Under the pieces are notes generated by a model. The model was not told where the DNA came from and searched no databases. It saw only the letters and a list, made by a program, of their open reading frames with translations. From Clostridia bacterium (GTDB taxonomy: Bacteria > Bacillota_A > Clostridia > Oscillospirales > CAG-272), in NCBI GenBank assembly GCA_017626655.1, contig JAGAIH010000390.1:1-6599 (forward strand): a stretch of 6,599 bases of DNA, in the 5' to 3' direction. Of the stretch, positions 1 through 6,320 are shown piece by piece. Position numbers and translations under genes: made by a program. How positions within the stretch are numbered: position 1 is the first letter of the stretch; each line of letters starts with the position of its first letter.

Positions 1-118
1 AATAACAAAGAGTTTTGCGGTAACGGCGGGAGCAAGCCCCCGCCCTACAACAAATGACGCACCCACCGCCGAACCCAAATCACCAAACTCGAAAATCTAT
101 CAAATACGGAGATCCATC
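1..118. other. Non-coding leader region upstream of kdgK
   Basis: No gene is supported here. The stretch holds a GC-rich palindrome (25-44), then an A/C-rich segment leading to the kdgK ribosome binding site at 108-111. I found no convincing -35/-10 pair, so kdgK may be transcribed from a promoter left of the window or as part of an upstream operon. Confidence 0.6.
25..44. repeat. GC-rich palindrome, possibly a REP-like intergenic repeat
   Basis: GGCGGG (25-30) pairs perfectly with CCCGCC (39-44) around an 8-base loop. No T-tract follows on the plus strand, so it is not a standard terminator for a rightward transcript. From memory, similar palindromes (GGCGGGGGCTTGCTCCCGCC style on the minus strand) recur between genes in Oscillospiraceae genomes. 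That resemblance is not verified here, and only one copy lies in the window. Confidence 0.4.
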
Positions 119-1138
119 ATGAAAGTCATCACCTTCGGCGAGATCATGCTGCGACTCGCCCCCAACGGCTACTATCGCTTTTTCCAGAACGACCAGATGC
201 AGGCCACCTTCGGCGGCGGCGAGGCCAACGTGGCGGTCTCTTTGGCCAATTTCGGTCTGGATTCCGCCTACATCACCAAGCTCCCCGCTCACGCCATCGG
301 TCAGGCGGCCATTGATTCCCTGCGCTACTTTGGGGTGGATACCTCGGGGGTAGTCCGCGGCGGCGACCGCGTGGGCATCTACTACCTGGAGAAGGGCGCC
401 TCCCAGCGCGGGTCTGTCTGCATCTACGACCGCGCCCATTCGGCCATCGCCGAGGCCAAGCCCGCCGATTTCGACTGGGACGCCATTTTTGCGGGGGCCG
501 ATTGGTTCCACTTTACCGGTATCACCCCCGCTCTGGGCGGTGATCTGGTGGAGATCTGTCTCGACGCCTGCAAGGCCGCCAAGGCTCACGGGGTCAAGAT
601 CTCCTGCGACCTCAACTACCGAGGCAAGCTCTGGACCCGCGCCGAGGCCCGCGAGGCCATGACCAAGCTCTGTGCGTACGTGGACGTCTGCATCTCCAAC
701 GAGGAGGACGCCAAGGATGTCTTCGGCATCGAGGCCGAGAACACCGACATTTACGGCGGCAAGTTGAACCACGAGGGCTACAAGTCGGTGGCCAAACAGC
801 TGGCGGATAAGTTCGGTTTTGAGAAGGTGGCCATCACCCTGCGCTCCTCCATCTCCGCCAGCGACAACGACTGGGCGGGTATGCTCTACGACGGGGAGAA
901 TTACTGCTTCTCCAAGTCCTACCACCTCCACATCGTGGACCGCGTGGGCGGCGGCGACAGCTTTGGCGCGGGGCTGATCTATTCCCTTCTGACGGGCAAG
1001 TCCACTCAAGCCGCCATTGAGTTCGCGGTGGCGGCCTCGGCTCTGAAGCACTCGGTGGAGGGCGACTTCAACCGTGTCAGCGTCTCTGAGGTGGAAAAGC
1101 TGGCGGGAGGCGACGGTTCGGGCCGCGTGCAGAGATAA
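119..1138 (+). CDS. kdgK: 2-keto-3-deoxygluconate kinase (PfkB/ribokinase family)
   Basis: A cytoplasmic sugar kinase of 339 residues, a normal length for this family. KDG kinase transfers phosphate from ATP to 2-keto-3-deoxygluconate, giving KDPG, a step in hexuronate and pectin catabolism. Visible motifs are the N-terminal PfkB glycine motif GGGEANVAVSLANFG (32-46), DLNYRGKLW (164-172), NEEDA (194-198), and the C-terminal ATP/anion-hole signature DRVGGGDSFGAGL (274-286), in which D280 should be the catalytic base. The HSVEGDFN segment (311-318) also fits KDG kinases better than fructokinases or ribokinases. The ATG is set by GGAG at 108-111, seven bases upstream. Codons are strongly C-ending, and no TTA, CTA or TCA codon occurs. 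A KDPG aldolase gene (eda), the usual partner, is not in the window. A closely related PfkB kinase with another substrate remains possible. Confidence 0.85.
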   Translation: MKVITFGEIMLRLAPNGYYRFFQNDQMQATFGGGEANVAVSLANFGLDSAYITKLPAHAIGQAAIDSLRYFGVDTSGVVRGGDRVGIYYLEKGASQRGSVCIYDRAHSAIAEAKPADFDWDAIFAGADWFHFTGITPALGGDLVEICLDACKAAKAHGVKISCDLNYRGKLWTRAEAREAMTKLCAYVDVCISNEEDAKDVFGIEAENTDIYGGKLNHEGYKSVAKQLADKFGFEKVAITLRSSISASDNDWAGMLYDGENYCFSKSYHLHIVDRVGGGDSFGAGLIYSLLTGKSTQAAIEFAVAASALKHSVEGDFNRVSVSEVEKLAGGDGSGRVQR

Positions 1139-1159
1139 ACCACCATTCGAACATACCCA

Positions 1160-1196
1160 ACAAGGGTCCCTTTTCATGGGGGCTCTTGTCTTTTTT
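1160..1196 (+). terminator. Rho-independent terminator after kdgK
   Basis: An 11-bp stem joins 1160-1170 (ACAAGGGTCCC) to 1179-1189 (GGGGCTCTTGT), with two G-T pairs and an 8-base loop. It is followed directly by CTTTTTT (1190-1196). It lies 22 bases after the kdgK stop and should separate kdgK from the lipoprotein operon downstream. Confidence 0.9.
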
Positions 1197-1207
1197 GCCT
1201 GTTTTCC

Positions 1208-1236
1208 TTGACAAATACGCCCCGATACTGTATAAT
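1208..1236 (+). promoter_or_regulatory. Perfect consensus sigma-A promoter
   Basis: TTGACA at 1208-1213 and TATAAT at 1231-1236 are exact consensus hexamers separated by the optimal 17 bases. The start of transcription is expected near 1243. It drives the two lipoprotein genes at 1282 and 3677. No obvious operator is seen across it, so the unit may be strongly and perhaps constitutively transcribed, unless regulated in the leader. Confidence 0.9.
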
Positions 1237-1250
1237 ATGGATATCACTAT

Positions 1251-1267
1251 GGGCGGCTTTCCCGCCC
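1251..1267 (+). promoter_or_regulatory. GC hairpin in the 5' leader, next to the ribosome binding site
   Basis: GGGCGG (1251-1256) pairs perfectly with CCGCCC (1262-1267) around a CTTTC loop. It begins only about 8 bases after the predicted transcription start and ends 3 bases before the GGAGG (1271-1275). A hairpin in this place could stabilise the 5' end of the mRNA or affect ribosome access. Its role is inference. Confidence 0.5.
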
Positions 1268-1281
1268 CACGGAGGTACCCT

Positions 1282-3642
1282 ATGAAATTCACATCCAAAT
1301 CCACCCGACGCACCCTATGCGCCCTGCTGGCATCCCTGATGGTGGCCGCTCCCCTGGCCTCCTGCGTGCAGGGAGGCGGCGGTACCGACACCACCGTCGG
1401 TGACACCCCCGCCGTGACGAATCCTGCCACCGAGGAGCCTACCGAGGCCCCCACCGAGGCTGAGACCGAGGCTCCCGACCTGTCCCTCAAGCTGGTGGTG
1501 GACGGGCAAAGTGACTACACCGTTGTATACGGGAGCGAGACCACCCGAATCGCCGGCTATACCCTGCGGGACACGCTGTCGCAACACACGGGAGCCGTCC
1601 TGCCCGTAAAATCTGCGACCGAGTTGGAGGAGGGCAATAAATTCTATATCACGCTTCACTCCGACGTTGACAATGAACTGGAGCTTGGCAACTACGGCTA
1701 TTCTCTCGCCATCGAGGGAACCGGCATTCACATCCTTGCCAATAGCCTTGCGGGCTTCGATATGGCCATCGCCCGCCTCATGACCGACTGCGCCGCCGAC
1801 GGCACCGTCAAGGTCCCCGAGGATTATGCCGTCACCGAGCAGCTCAACTGGGCCTCCGACTACGTTTTGGAGGGTGATGATTTCAAGACCGAGTACGTGG
1901 ATGGAATGTTCTACAACGACAAGAACGACTCGGTGGCCTACGTCTCCAACGCCATGTGGCATATGTTCGGTCTGGTCGACGACGGCCAGGGACTGGTCTA
2001 CCGCTTCGGTAACGAACCCACCTGGTACGAGTGGATGTCCGAGAAGATGATGTGGAGCGGCGACGCGGGCTACATTGGCGAGTTGAAGGGCAAGCTCCGC
2101 TCCTTCCCTCAGGTCTCCACGGGCTACATGTGGTCCTGGGGCTCCTTCCCCTACTGGCAGGTGGGTGATTGCTACTCCATCCACTACGACGGTACCTTCC
2201 GCTACATCGCCGCCGTATACGACGTCATCTCCTGGGAGGGCAACACCGATTTCCTCTTTGAGAAGGACAACGACACCGCCGGCGGTCAGTATGCCTCGGT
2301 GGACGCCTCCAAGGGCCGCACCGTGCTGGACAAGACCGAGGCCTGCATGAGCTACATCCTGGAATACCTCCACGGCAAGGAGGGCTATATCCTGCTGACT
2401 GAGGAGTCCACCTACCTCAACGCCGATGGCTCCGAGCGCTTTGACTATGTCAAGGACACGGGCAAGTACTGCTGGAACAATACCGGTAAGGACGGCTCCA
2501 ACGCCTCCAACTACTGGGACAACCTCTGCTTCGGCGGCTACGACGGCTACTCCAATGCCCTTTTCTACAACGCGCTGGAGTCCATGGCGGGCATTTACCG
2601 TATGCTGGGCGGTGACTATATCGCCAAGGCCGAGGAGCTGGAGGCTCTGGCCGTGACCGTCAAGGCCAAGTTCAACGAGCTGTACTGGTCCGACGAGACA
2701 GGCCGCTACATCGCCTGCATCGACTCCGACGGCAGACGGGTGGACTTCGGTCTGACCTTCCACAACTTCGAGATCCTGAAGTACGGTCTGGCGGATGCCG
2801 ACCGCGCCAAATCGGTCTTCGACTGGATCGATGGCGACCGCATCATCGAGGGCGAGGAGCGCACCGGCGCGGCCATCCTCTCCTACGGTCAGTGCATCCA
2901 GAAGGCCGTTCCCCGCCGCAAGCTCAAGGAGCTGGAGGACCTTAACCTCCGTCTGGCGGCTGTGACCAACACCATCCCCATCAATAACCGAGAGAATCAG
3001 AAGCTCAAGGTGGCTTGGTGGCACGGCCCCGCCGGCATCAACGTCTGGGGCAGCGCCGCTTACGGCTTGCATCTGGAGAACGGCGGTTACATCTTCTACC
3101 CCGTGTTCTACGAGCTGATGGCCCGCACCGAGTACGAGGGCGCCCAGTCCACCATCGACCGTCTGGCGGATATCGCCAAGGTCTACGAATACAACCGCCT
3201 GGTGTCCGATCTGGCCGCCAGCGGCTCCACCAACTGGCTGGAGGGCCTCAACGGCGAGTTCCCCGAGAGCGGTCTGGTCCCCGCGACCTACATCTACAGC
3301 CTGGTGGGCGCCACCGCCTCCTACGACGGTCTCCATCTGGCTCCCGCCTGGGGCGACGCCTACGAGTACATGGGTGTCCGCGCCCTGAAGTACAACGGCA
3401 AGAGCTACGACGTCAGGGTCAACCGCGACGCCTCCTGCACCATCACCGCCACCGACGGGGCGATGGACATGACCCTTCACTACACCCCCGCCCGCTTCGC
3501 CGACATGACCTATACCGTAGTGGTCACGGCCGCTGACGGCACCTCCACCTCCTCCACCGTGACCCCCGTGGATGGCGTGATCACCCTGGAGCTGAAGTAT
3601 GAGAGCGTGGCAAGCGTGACCATTTCCCCTGTGATCGGGTAA
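1282..3642 (+). CDS. Lipoprotein with (alpha/alpha)-barrel glycoside hydrolase features, family unassigned
   Basis: A 786-residue exported protein. Residues 1-28 form a lipoprotein signal: basic MKFTSKSTRR, a hydrophobic core, and lipobox LASC with C28 as the lipidated residue. A Gly/Thr/Glu/Pro linker (31-65) follows. Residues about 68-190 look like the small alpha/beta domain found before glycoside hydrolase catalytic domains (ATGAVLPVKS-like, YSLAIEGTGIHILA). Residues about 200-670 are rich in Trp, Tyr and Phe and in amphipathic helices, as in six-hairpin glycosidases. Notable segments are YMWSWGSFPYWQ (282-293), NYWDNLCFGGYDGYSNA (410-426), FGLTFHNFEILKYGL (489-503) and LENGGYIFYP (598-607). 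Residues about 680-786 look like the C-terminal beta-sandwich common to such enzymes. Catalytic acids cannot be assigned; D413, D421 and E599 are only candidates. I chose the ATG at 1282 because GGAGG (1271-1275) is 6 bases upstream and a signal peptide begins there. The upstream in-frame ATG at 1186 lies inside the kdgK terminator. The protein probably cleaves an extracellular glycan; the substrate is unknown. Confidence 0.7.
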   Translation: MKFTSKSTRRTLCALLASLMVAAPLASCVQGGGGTDTTVGDTPAVTNPATEEPTEAPTEAETEAPDLSLKLVVDGQSDYTVVYGSETTRIAGYTLRDTLSQHTGAVLPVKSATELEEGNKFYITLHSDVDNELELGNYGYSLAIEGTGIHILANSLAGFDMAIARLMTDCAADGTVKVPEDYAVTEQLNWASDYVLEGDDFKTEYVDGMFYNDKNDSVAYVSNAMWHMFGLVDDGQGLVYRFGNEPTWYEWMSEKMMWSGDAGYIGELKGKLRSFPQVSTGYMWSWGSFPYWQVGDCYSIHYDGTFRYIAAVYDVISWEGNTDFLFEKDNDTAGGQYASVDASKGRTVLDKTEACMSYILEYLHGKEGYILLTEESTYLNADGSERFDYVKDTGKYCWNNTGKDGSNASNYWDNLCFGGYDGYSNALFYNALESMAGIYRMLGGDYIAKAEELEALAVTVKAKFNELYWSDETGRYIACIDSDGRRVDFGLTFHNFEILKYGLADADRAKSVFDWIDGDRIIEGEERTGAAILSYGQCIQKAVPRRKLKELEDLNLRLAAVTNTIPINNRENQKLKVAWWHGPAGINVWGSAAYGLHLENGGYIFYPVFYELMARTEYEGAQSTIDRLADIAKVYEYNRLVSDLAASGSTNWLEGLNGEFPESGLVPATYIYSLVGATASYDGLHLAPAWGDAYEYMGVRALKYNGKSYDVRVNRDASCTITATDGAMDMTLHYTPARFADMTYTVVVTAADGTSTSSTVTPVDGVITLELKYESVASVTISPVIG
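1429..1476 (+). repeat. Four 12-bp tandem units encoding the TEAP linker
   Basis: ACCGAGG recurs at exact 12-base spacing (1429, 1441, 1453, 1465), giving four imperfect 12-base units. They encode TEEP-TEAP-TEAE-TEAP (residues 50-65), an acidic spacer between the lipid anchor and the folded part. Because the units are multiples of three, copy-number change would alter linker length without breaking the frame. Confidence 0.8.
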
Positions 3643-3663
3643 TACTTCACAAACATTTTTTAC

Positions 3664-3669
3664 AAGGAG
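3664..3669 (+). promoter_or_regulatory. Ribosome binding site setting the SGNH lipoprotein start
   Basis: AAGGAG ends 7 bases before the ATG at 3677. The T6 run at 3656-3661 has no stable stem before it, so the 34-base gap holds no terminator. The gene is likely cotranscribed with the upstream lipoprotein. Confidence 0.8.
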
Positions 3670-3676
3670 TGCCATT

Positions 3677-5782
3677 ATGAAAGTTTTACAACATATCTTT
3701 ACCGTTCTTTTGCTTGTGTCTTTGCTGGTTTCCCCACTTTCCTTTACCGCTTGTCAAACATCTACCCCCCCCCCCGAATTTTCCTTGTGCGACAACGGTT
3801 TTTCGGTTAAGCCTCAATCGATTCACTCTTTAAACATACCCCAAACCGGCGCAAGCTCGCTGACTGAAGCCGCCGTTGCTCTGACGGATGAGGGGGTAAT
3901 TACTGCCTCCATTCCGTCTCAAGAGAATCCCCAAATCATCCTGCCAAGTAAGCTTTATGCTACTGCGGGACATGAATTTGTTCTGTACTATGACAACATT
4001 CTGCGCTGCATGGTACCTGATGATTATGTTGTAACGACTGTGTTTGACGGTGATTCTCCCCTCTATAAGTTGAATCCGTTATATGACAGAATGCTCCGCT
4101 TTACTCCCAATGAGAGCCATGTTGGCGAGCATTCCTTAACCGTAAAGGTGATCGACCGAAGAACATGGAAAACGGTCGCAACAAAATCCACCACTCTGAT
4201 CATTTCCACAGACCGTACCTTTACCGATAAAAATGTATTGTTCATTGGAGATTCTTTTACCTTTGCCAGTTCCTACGCCGCCGAGATTATGCGAATGTCA
4301 GAGGGAGGAATTCAATCTGTCGGCACTATCCGTCGTTCCATCTCGTTTAATGGCGGGGTAGCAGTCGTGTACTCTGAGGGAAGAAATTCAGCCGCCTCTT
4401 TCGACTATGTAAACGACCTGACCTTTGCGGGATACAGCAACCCCTTCTATAATCCCAACATTGAGTATTCTCTCCCCCTGGATCAGGATTACAAAGCAAT
4501 GGGATATCCAGCCAACGGAAATCTGACCTTCGATTACAGCGGCTCCACCTCTGTTCTAAAGCATCATTTCGACTTTTCCTATTACATGGAGACAAACGCT
4601 GATACCGTTGAAATACCAGACGCGATTTTTATCAATTTGGGGACGAATGGCGGTAACGCACGGGCGCTTCCCTTGGTTTACGCCGCCTTTGATGCCATGA
4701 TCGAAAGCATTCGAGATTACTCCACGGATATTCCGATCTTTATCCACCTGTATCCTCCCCTTGCCAGAGGAGGTAATATCAACCGAGGCTCAAGCATTCG
4801 AAACGCGGATGTGTACAAGGATTCGCGTCTCGCGTATTACGATTGCATTCAAACCCTGATCGATCGGTACGACTACGACGATCGCGTCATACTGGTACCG
4901 ACGTACACAATGTTGGATCCGATCTACGATTACAAGCGGGAAACGGTTTCGGTATCTGCGAGAAATCCCGAAACTGTTACAATCGGTCAAACTGATGGCA
5001 CCCATCCTGCTCTGCCCGGATATTTGCACATGGCCGACAGCTACTACAATGTCCTGCAAGCTACATGGACAGACACCCCTCATGTACCTCGCTATTCGAT
5101 CAAAAATCAGCTTACATTTGTTGAAACCACCAATCTTCAGACCACTGTTCTTTCTGGACAACCCTATGACGCTGTACTGAAAGCGATGGATGGATATGAG
5201 TTGAAGGATACGAATATTATGGTCATGATGGGTTCCCAAACCATTCCCGTTGTGAACGGTGTCATTCATATTCCCTCGGTTACAGATCATATTTCCATTA
5301 CAGCTACGGCGTCTGCCGTAGTTCCCGATGTACCGCCCAATCTGGTGGATATCACGACCGCCAACAGAAAGGAACCGGATACGACGCTTTTCCGCAATGA
5401 ATTTCTGTATGATTATTACATCACCTATAGCGGCTGTGCTGTTTTCAAGAAGGAAGCAGGCACGGTCGTGACCAATCTGATTCCTGTCAAGATCGGACAG
5501 AAGATCATCATTGAGGGACTTGATATTTCCACAGCATCCAAAATCAATCATACTAGACTTATTTTCTTCAACGCAGACGGATCCATGCCCTGCACATTTT
5601 ACTACTCCCCCGCTACCAAGGAAGCAGCCGGATATGTTGATCAAGAGGCCTACAAGAAAGGAACTCTGATCATCGATACAGCAAAAATGTCCCGACAAAG
5701 CACAATCGCCAGATCAGCATATTTCCGCATCTGCGGTATTCCGATTGACGGAGCTGAAAATATTGTCATCCGAGTTGAGTGA
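3677..5782 (+). CDS. SGNH/GDSL-type esterase lipoprotein with C-terminal beta domains
   Basis: A 701-residue exported protein. Residues 1-26 are a lipoprotein signal ending in FTAC, an atypical lipobox (Phe at -3) with C26 lipidated. Residues about 80-178 look like an Ig-like beta domain. The catalytic domain runs from about 185 to 462. Block I is NVLFIGDSF (186-194) with S193 as nucleophile, block II is probably EGR (234-236), block III is the variant GTNGG (322-326), and block V is DGTH (440-443) with D440 and H443 completing the triad. Residues about 476-548 match the style of Clostridia surface repeats (VTMGG..ITITATA type), and about 555-701 form a beta-rich end domain, perhaps glycan-binding. 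SGNH enzymes of this kind often remove O-acetyl groups from glycans; the substrate here is inference. It lies 34 bases after the hydrolase, in the same unit. Composition is clearly less GC-rich than its neighbours and TTA, CTA and TCA codons occur, which suggests separate ancestry. A C11 tract lies at codons 30-33. Confidence 0.8.
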   Translation: MKVLQHIFTVLLLVSLLVSPLSFTACQTSTPPPEFSLCDNGFSVKPQSIHSLNIPQTGASSLTEAAVALTDEGVITASIPSQENPQIILPSKLYATAGHEFVLYYDNILRCMVPDDYVVTTVFDGDSPLYKLNPLYDRMLRFTPNESHVGEHSLTVKVIDRRTWKTVATKSTTLIISTDRTFTDKNVLFIGDSFTFASSYAAEIMRMSEGGIQSVGTIRRSISFNGGVAVVYSEGRNSAASFDYVNDLTFAGYSNPFYNPNIEYSLPLDQDYKAMGYPANGNLTFDYSGSTSVLKHHFDFSYYMETNADTVEIPDAIFINLGTNGGNARALPLVYAAFDAMIESIRDYSTDIPIFIHLYPPLARGGNINRGSSIRNADVYKDSRLAYYDCIQTLIDRYDYDDRVILVPTYTMLDPIYDYKRETVSVSARNPETVTIGQTDGTHPALPGYLHMADSYYNVLQATWTDTPHVPRYSIKNQLTFVETTNLQTTVLSGQPYDAVLKAMDGYELKDTNIMVMMGSQTIPVVNGVIHIPSVTDHISITATASAVVPDVPPNLVDITTANRKEPDTTLFRNEFLYDYYITYSGCAVFKKEAGTVVTNLIPVKIGQKIIIEGLDISTASKINHTRLIFFNADGSMPCTFYYSPATKEAAGYVDQEAYKKGTLIIDTAKMSRQSTIARSAYFRICGIPIDGAENIVIRVE
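3765..3775 (+). repeat. Homopolymeric C11 tract inside the SGNH coding sequence
   Basis: Eleven consecutive C residues encode the end of T30 and P31-P33, four residues after the lipidated cysteine. Loss of one C would bring a TAA at 3831-3833 into frame. Gain of one would bring a TAA at 3808-3810 into frame. Either change would truncate the protein to about 45-52 residues, leaving little more than the signal peptide. The full frame is open with exactly 11 C, which supports the read length. Confidence 0.9.
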
Positions 5783-5834
5783 CTTGGTACTTCGCATGTT
5801 TCCGCGGTCCAACTGTTCCAACACAACCCGCCTC

Positions 5835-5879
5835 TCATGTTGAGGAAAACCAAATATCGTGAGGAACGATACAACATGA
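5835..5879. repeat. Interrupted inverted repeat, coaxial hairpin
   Basis: An outer stem TCATGTTG (5835-5842) with CAACATGA (5872-5879) stacks directly on an inner stem TATCGT (5855-5860) with ACGATA (5866-5871). The inner loop is GAGGA and a 12-base bulge lies on the 5' side. All 14 pairs are perfect. No T-tract follows on either strand, so it is not an ordinary terminator. Confidence 0.55.
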
Positions 5880-5900
5880 ACGGACGCTCCTTTCCCGCGC

Positions 5901-5919
5901 CAAGCTTCAAGCTTCAAGC
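5901..5919. repeat. Short tandem repeat of CAAGCTT
   Basis: Two full copies and one five-base partial copy of the 7-mer CAAGCTT lie side by side. It is non-coding and could reflect replication slippage. Confidence 0.7.
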
Positions 5920-6036
5920 ATAGCTCCCGGAGAAGGGAAAATACGCGATAGTCGCGGTAGTTGAAGAATCTGCGCCGCAGGTGTGGCAGGTGTACTCCGG
6001 AAAGCCCATCGGATCGTCGATCGGTAGACCAAACAA

Positions 6037-6080
6037 AAAACACGCAGGGCGGGCTTGCACGGTTCCGTCCTGCGTGTTTT
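6037..6080. terminator. Bidirectional rho-independent terminator between convergent genes
   Basis: A 17-bp stem joins 6037-6053 to 6064-6080. The outer 12 pairs (AAAACACGCAGG with CCTGCGTGTTTT) are perfect, and the inner five include two G-T pairs. The loop has 10 bases. T-rich tails exist on both strands (TTTTATT on plus; TTTTTTGTTT on minus). It would end the rightward lipoprotein operon and the leftward regulator, whose stop codon is 6 bases away. Confidence 0.9.
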
Positions 6081-6086
6081 ATTCTG

Positions 6087-6320
6087 TTATGCCGACGCCA
6101 GGGTCAGGGAGGGTCTGCCCAGGAGCAGCTCCTCGATGCTTACGTCCAGAAGGTCCGCCAGATCGTCCAGAAAGACCAGATCGGGGCAGGCAAGTCCGCG
6201 CTCCCATTTGGAGACGGCCTGCGGGGATACCCCCATATGGATGGCGACCTGTCCTTGCGTCAGTCCGCGGGCCCGCCGCTTGGTAGCGATGCGGGTCCCC
6301 AGCTCTGTGGGTTGAATCAT
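6087..6320 (-). CDS. Small Xre/Cro-C1 family helix-turn-helix regulator
   Basis: A 77-residue DNA-binding protein made almost entirely of one HTH_3 domain. Residues about 8-68 cover it: LGTRIATKRRARGLTQGQVA (helices 1-2), then MGVSPQAVSKWERG (29-42) with the recognition helix, then PDLVFLDDLADLLDVSIEELLLG (46-68). It should bind an operator as a dimer; no ligand or protease domain is present. The ATG at 6320 is preferred because an AAGGAG (minus strand, at 6333-6338) precedes it, though the 12-base spacing is long. In-frame ATGs at 6344 (85 aa) and 6368 (93 aa) would add residues outside the domain; 6344 has a GGAGG at a similar distance. It is convergent to the lipoprotein operon and divergent from the gene at the right edge. 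A promoter with an internal palindrome lies upstream, which fits autoregulation. The target genes are unknown. Confidence 0.85.
   Translation of the reverse strand: MIQPTELGTRIATKRRARGLTQGQVAIHMGVSPQAVSKWERGLACPDLVFLDDLADLLDVSIEELLLGRPSLTLASA

Larger units (their letters stand above)
5783..6036. other. Intergenic stretch without a supported gene
   Basis: No reading frame here has a ribosome binding site or a recognisable product. It contains an interrupted hairpin (5835-5879) and a short tandem repeat (5901-5919). A minus-strand frame from GTG at 6043 to 5714 begins inside the terminator and runs into the SGNH gene, so it is not credible. The stretch may be decayed DNA brought in with the SGNH gene, or hold a small RNA; neither is shown. 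Confidence 0.5.

Noticed and set aside
80..1177. A 365-codon minus-strand open frame opposite kdgK
   Set aside because: It arises from the same codon-bias effect, has no recognisable motif, and the sense frame is a clear PfkB kinase.
1186..1281. An earlier in-frame start for the hydrolase lipoprotein
   Set aside because: The ATG at 1186 is inside the kdgK terminator stem and upstream of the promoter, so it would not be on the predicted mRNA. The start at 1282 has GGAGG and a signal peptide.
3655..3661. T6 run between the two lipoprotein genes as a terminator
   Set aside because: Only a weak 4-bp GTGA/TCAC pairing precedes it, and the ribosome binding site of the next gene follows directly.
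1315..3675. A 786-codon open frame on the minus strand opposite the hydrolase gene
   Set aside because: It is exactly codon-aligned with the sense gene and exists because the sense codons TTA, CTA and TCA are absent. It is Val/Gly/His-rich with no domain pattern, and the sense strand has promoter, ribosome binding site and signal peptide.
4790..5698. A 302-codon minus-strand open frame opposite the SGNH gene
   Set aside because: It is codon-aligned with the sense gene, has no motif or ribosome binding site, and lies inside a gene with clear SGNH motifs.
5714..6043. A 109-codon minus-strand frame across the intergenic gap
   Set aside because: It begins with GTG inside the bidirectional terminator, lacks a ribosome binding site, overlaps the SGNH gene end, and resembles no protein I recognise. 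A neighbouring frame has a CxxC pair but is short and stops early.
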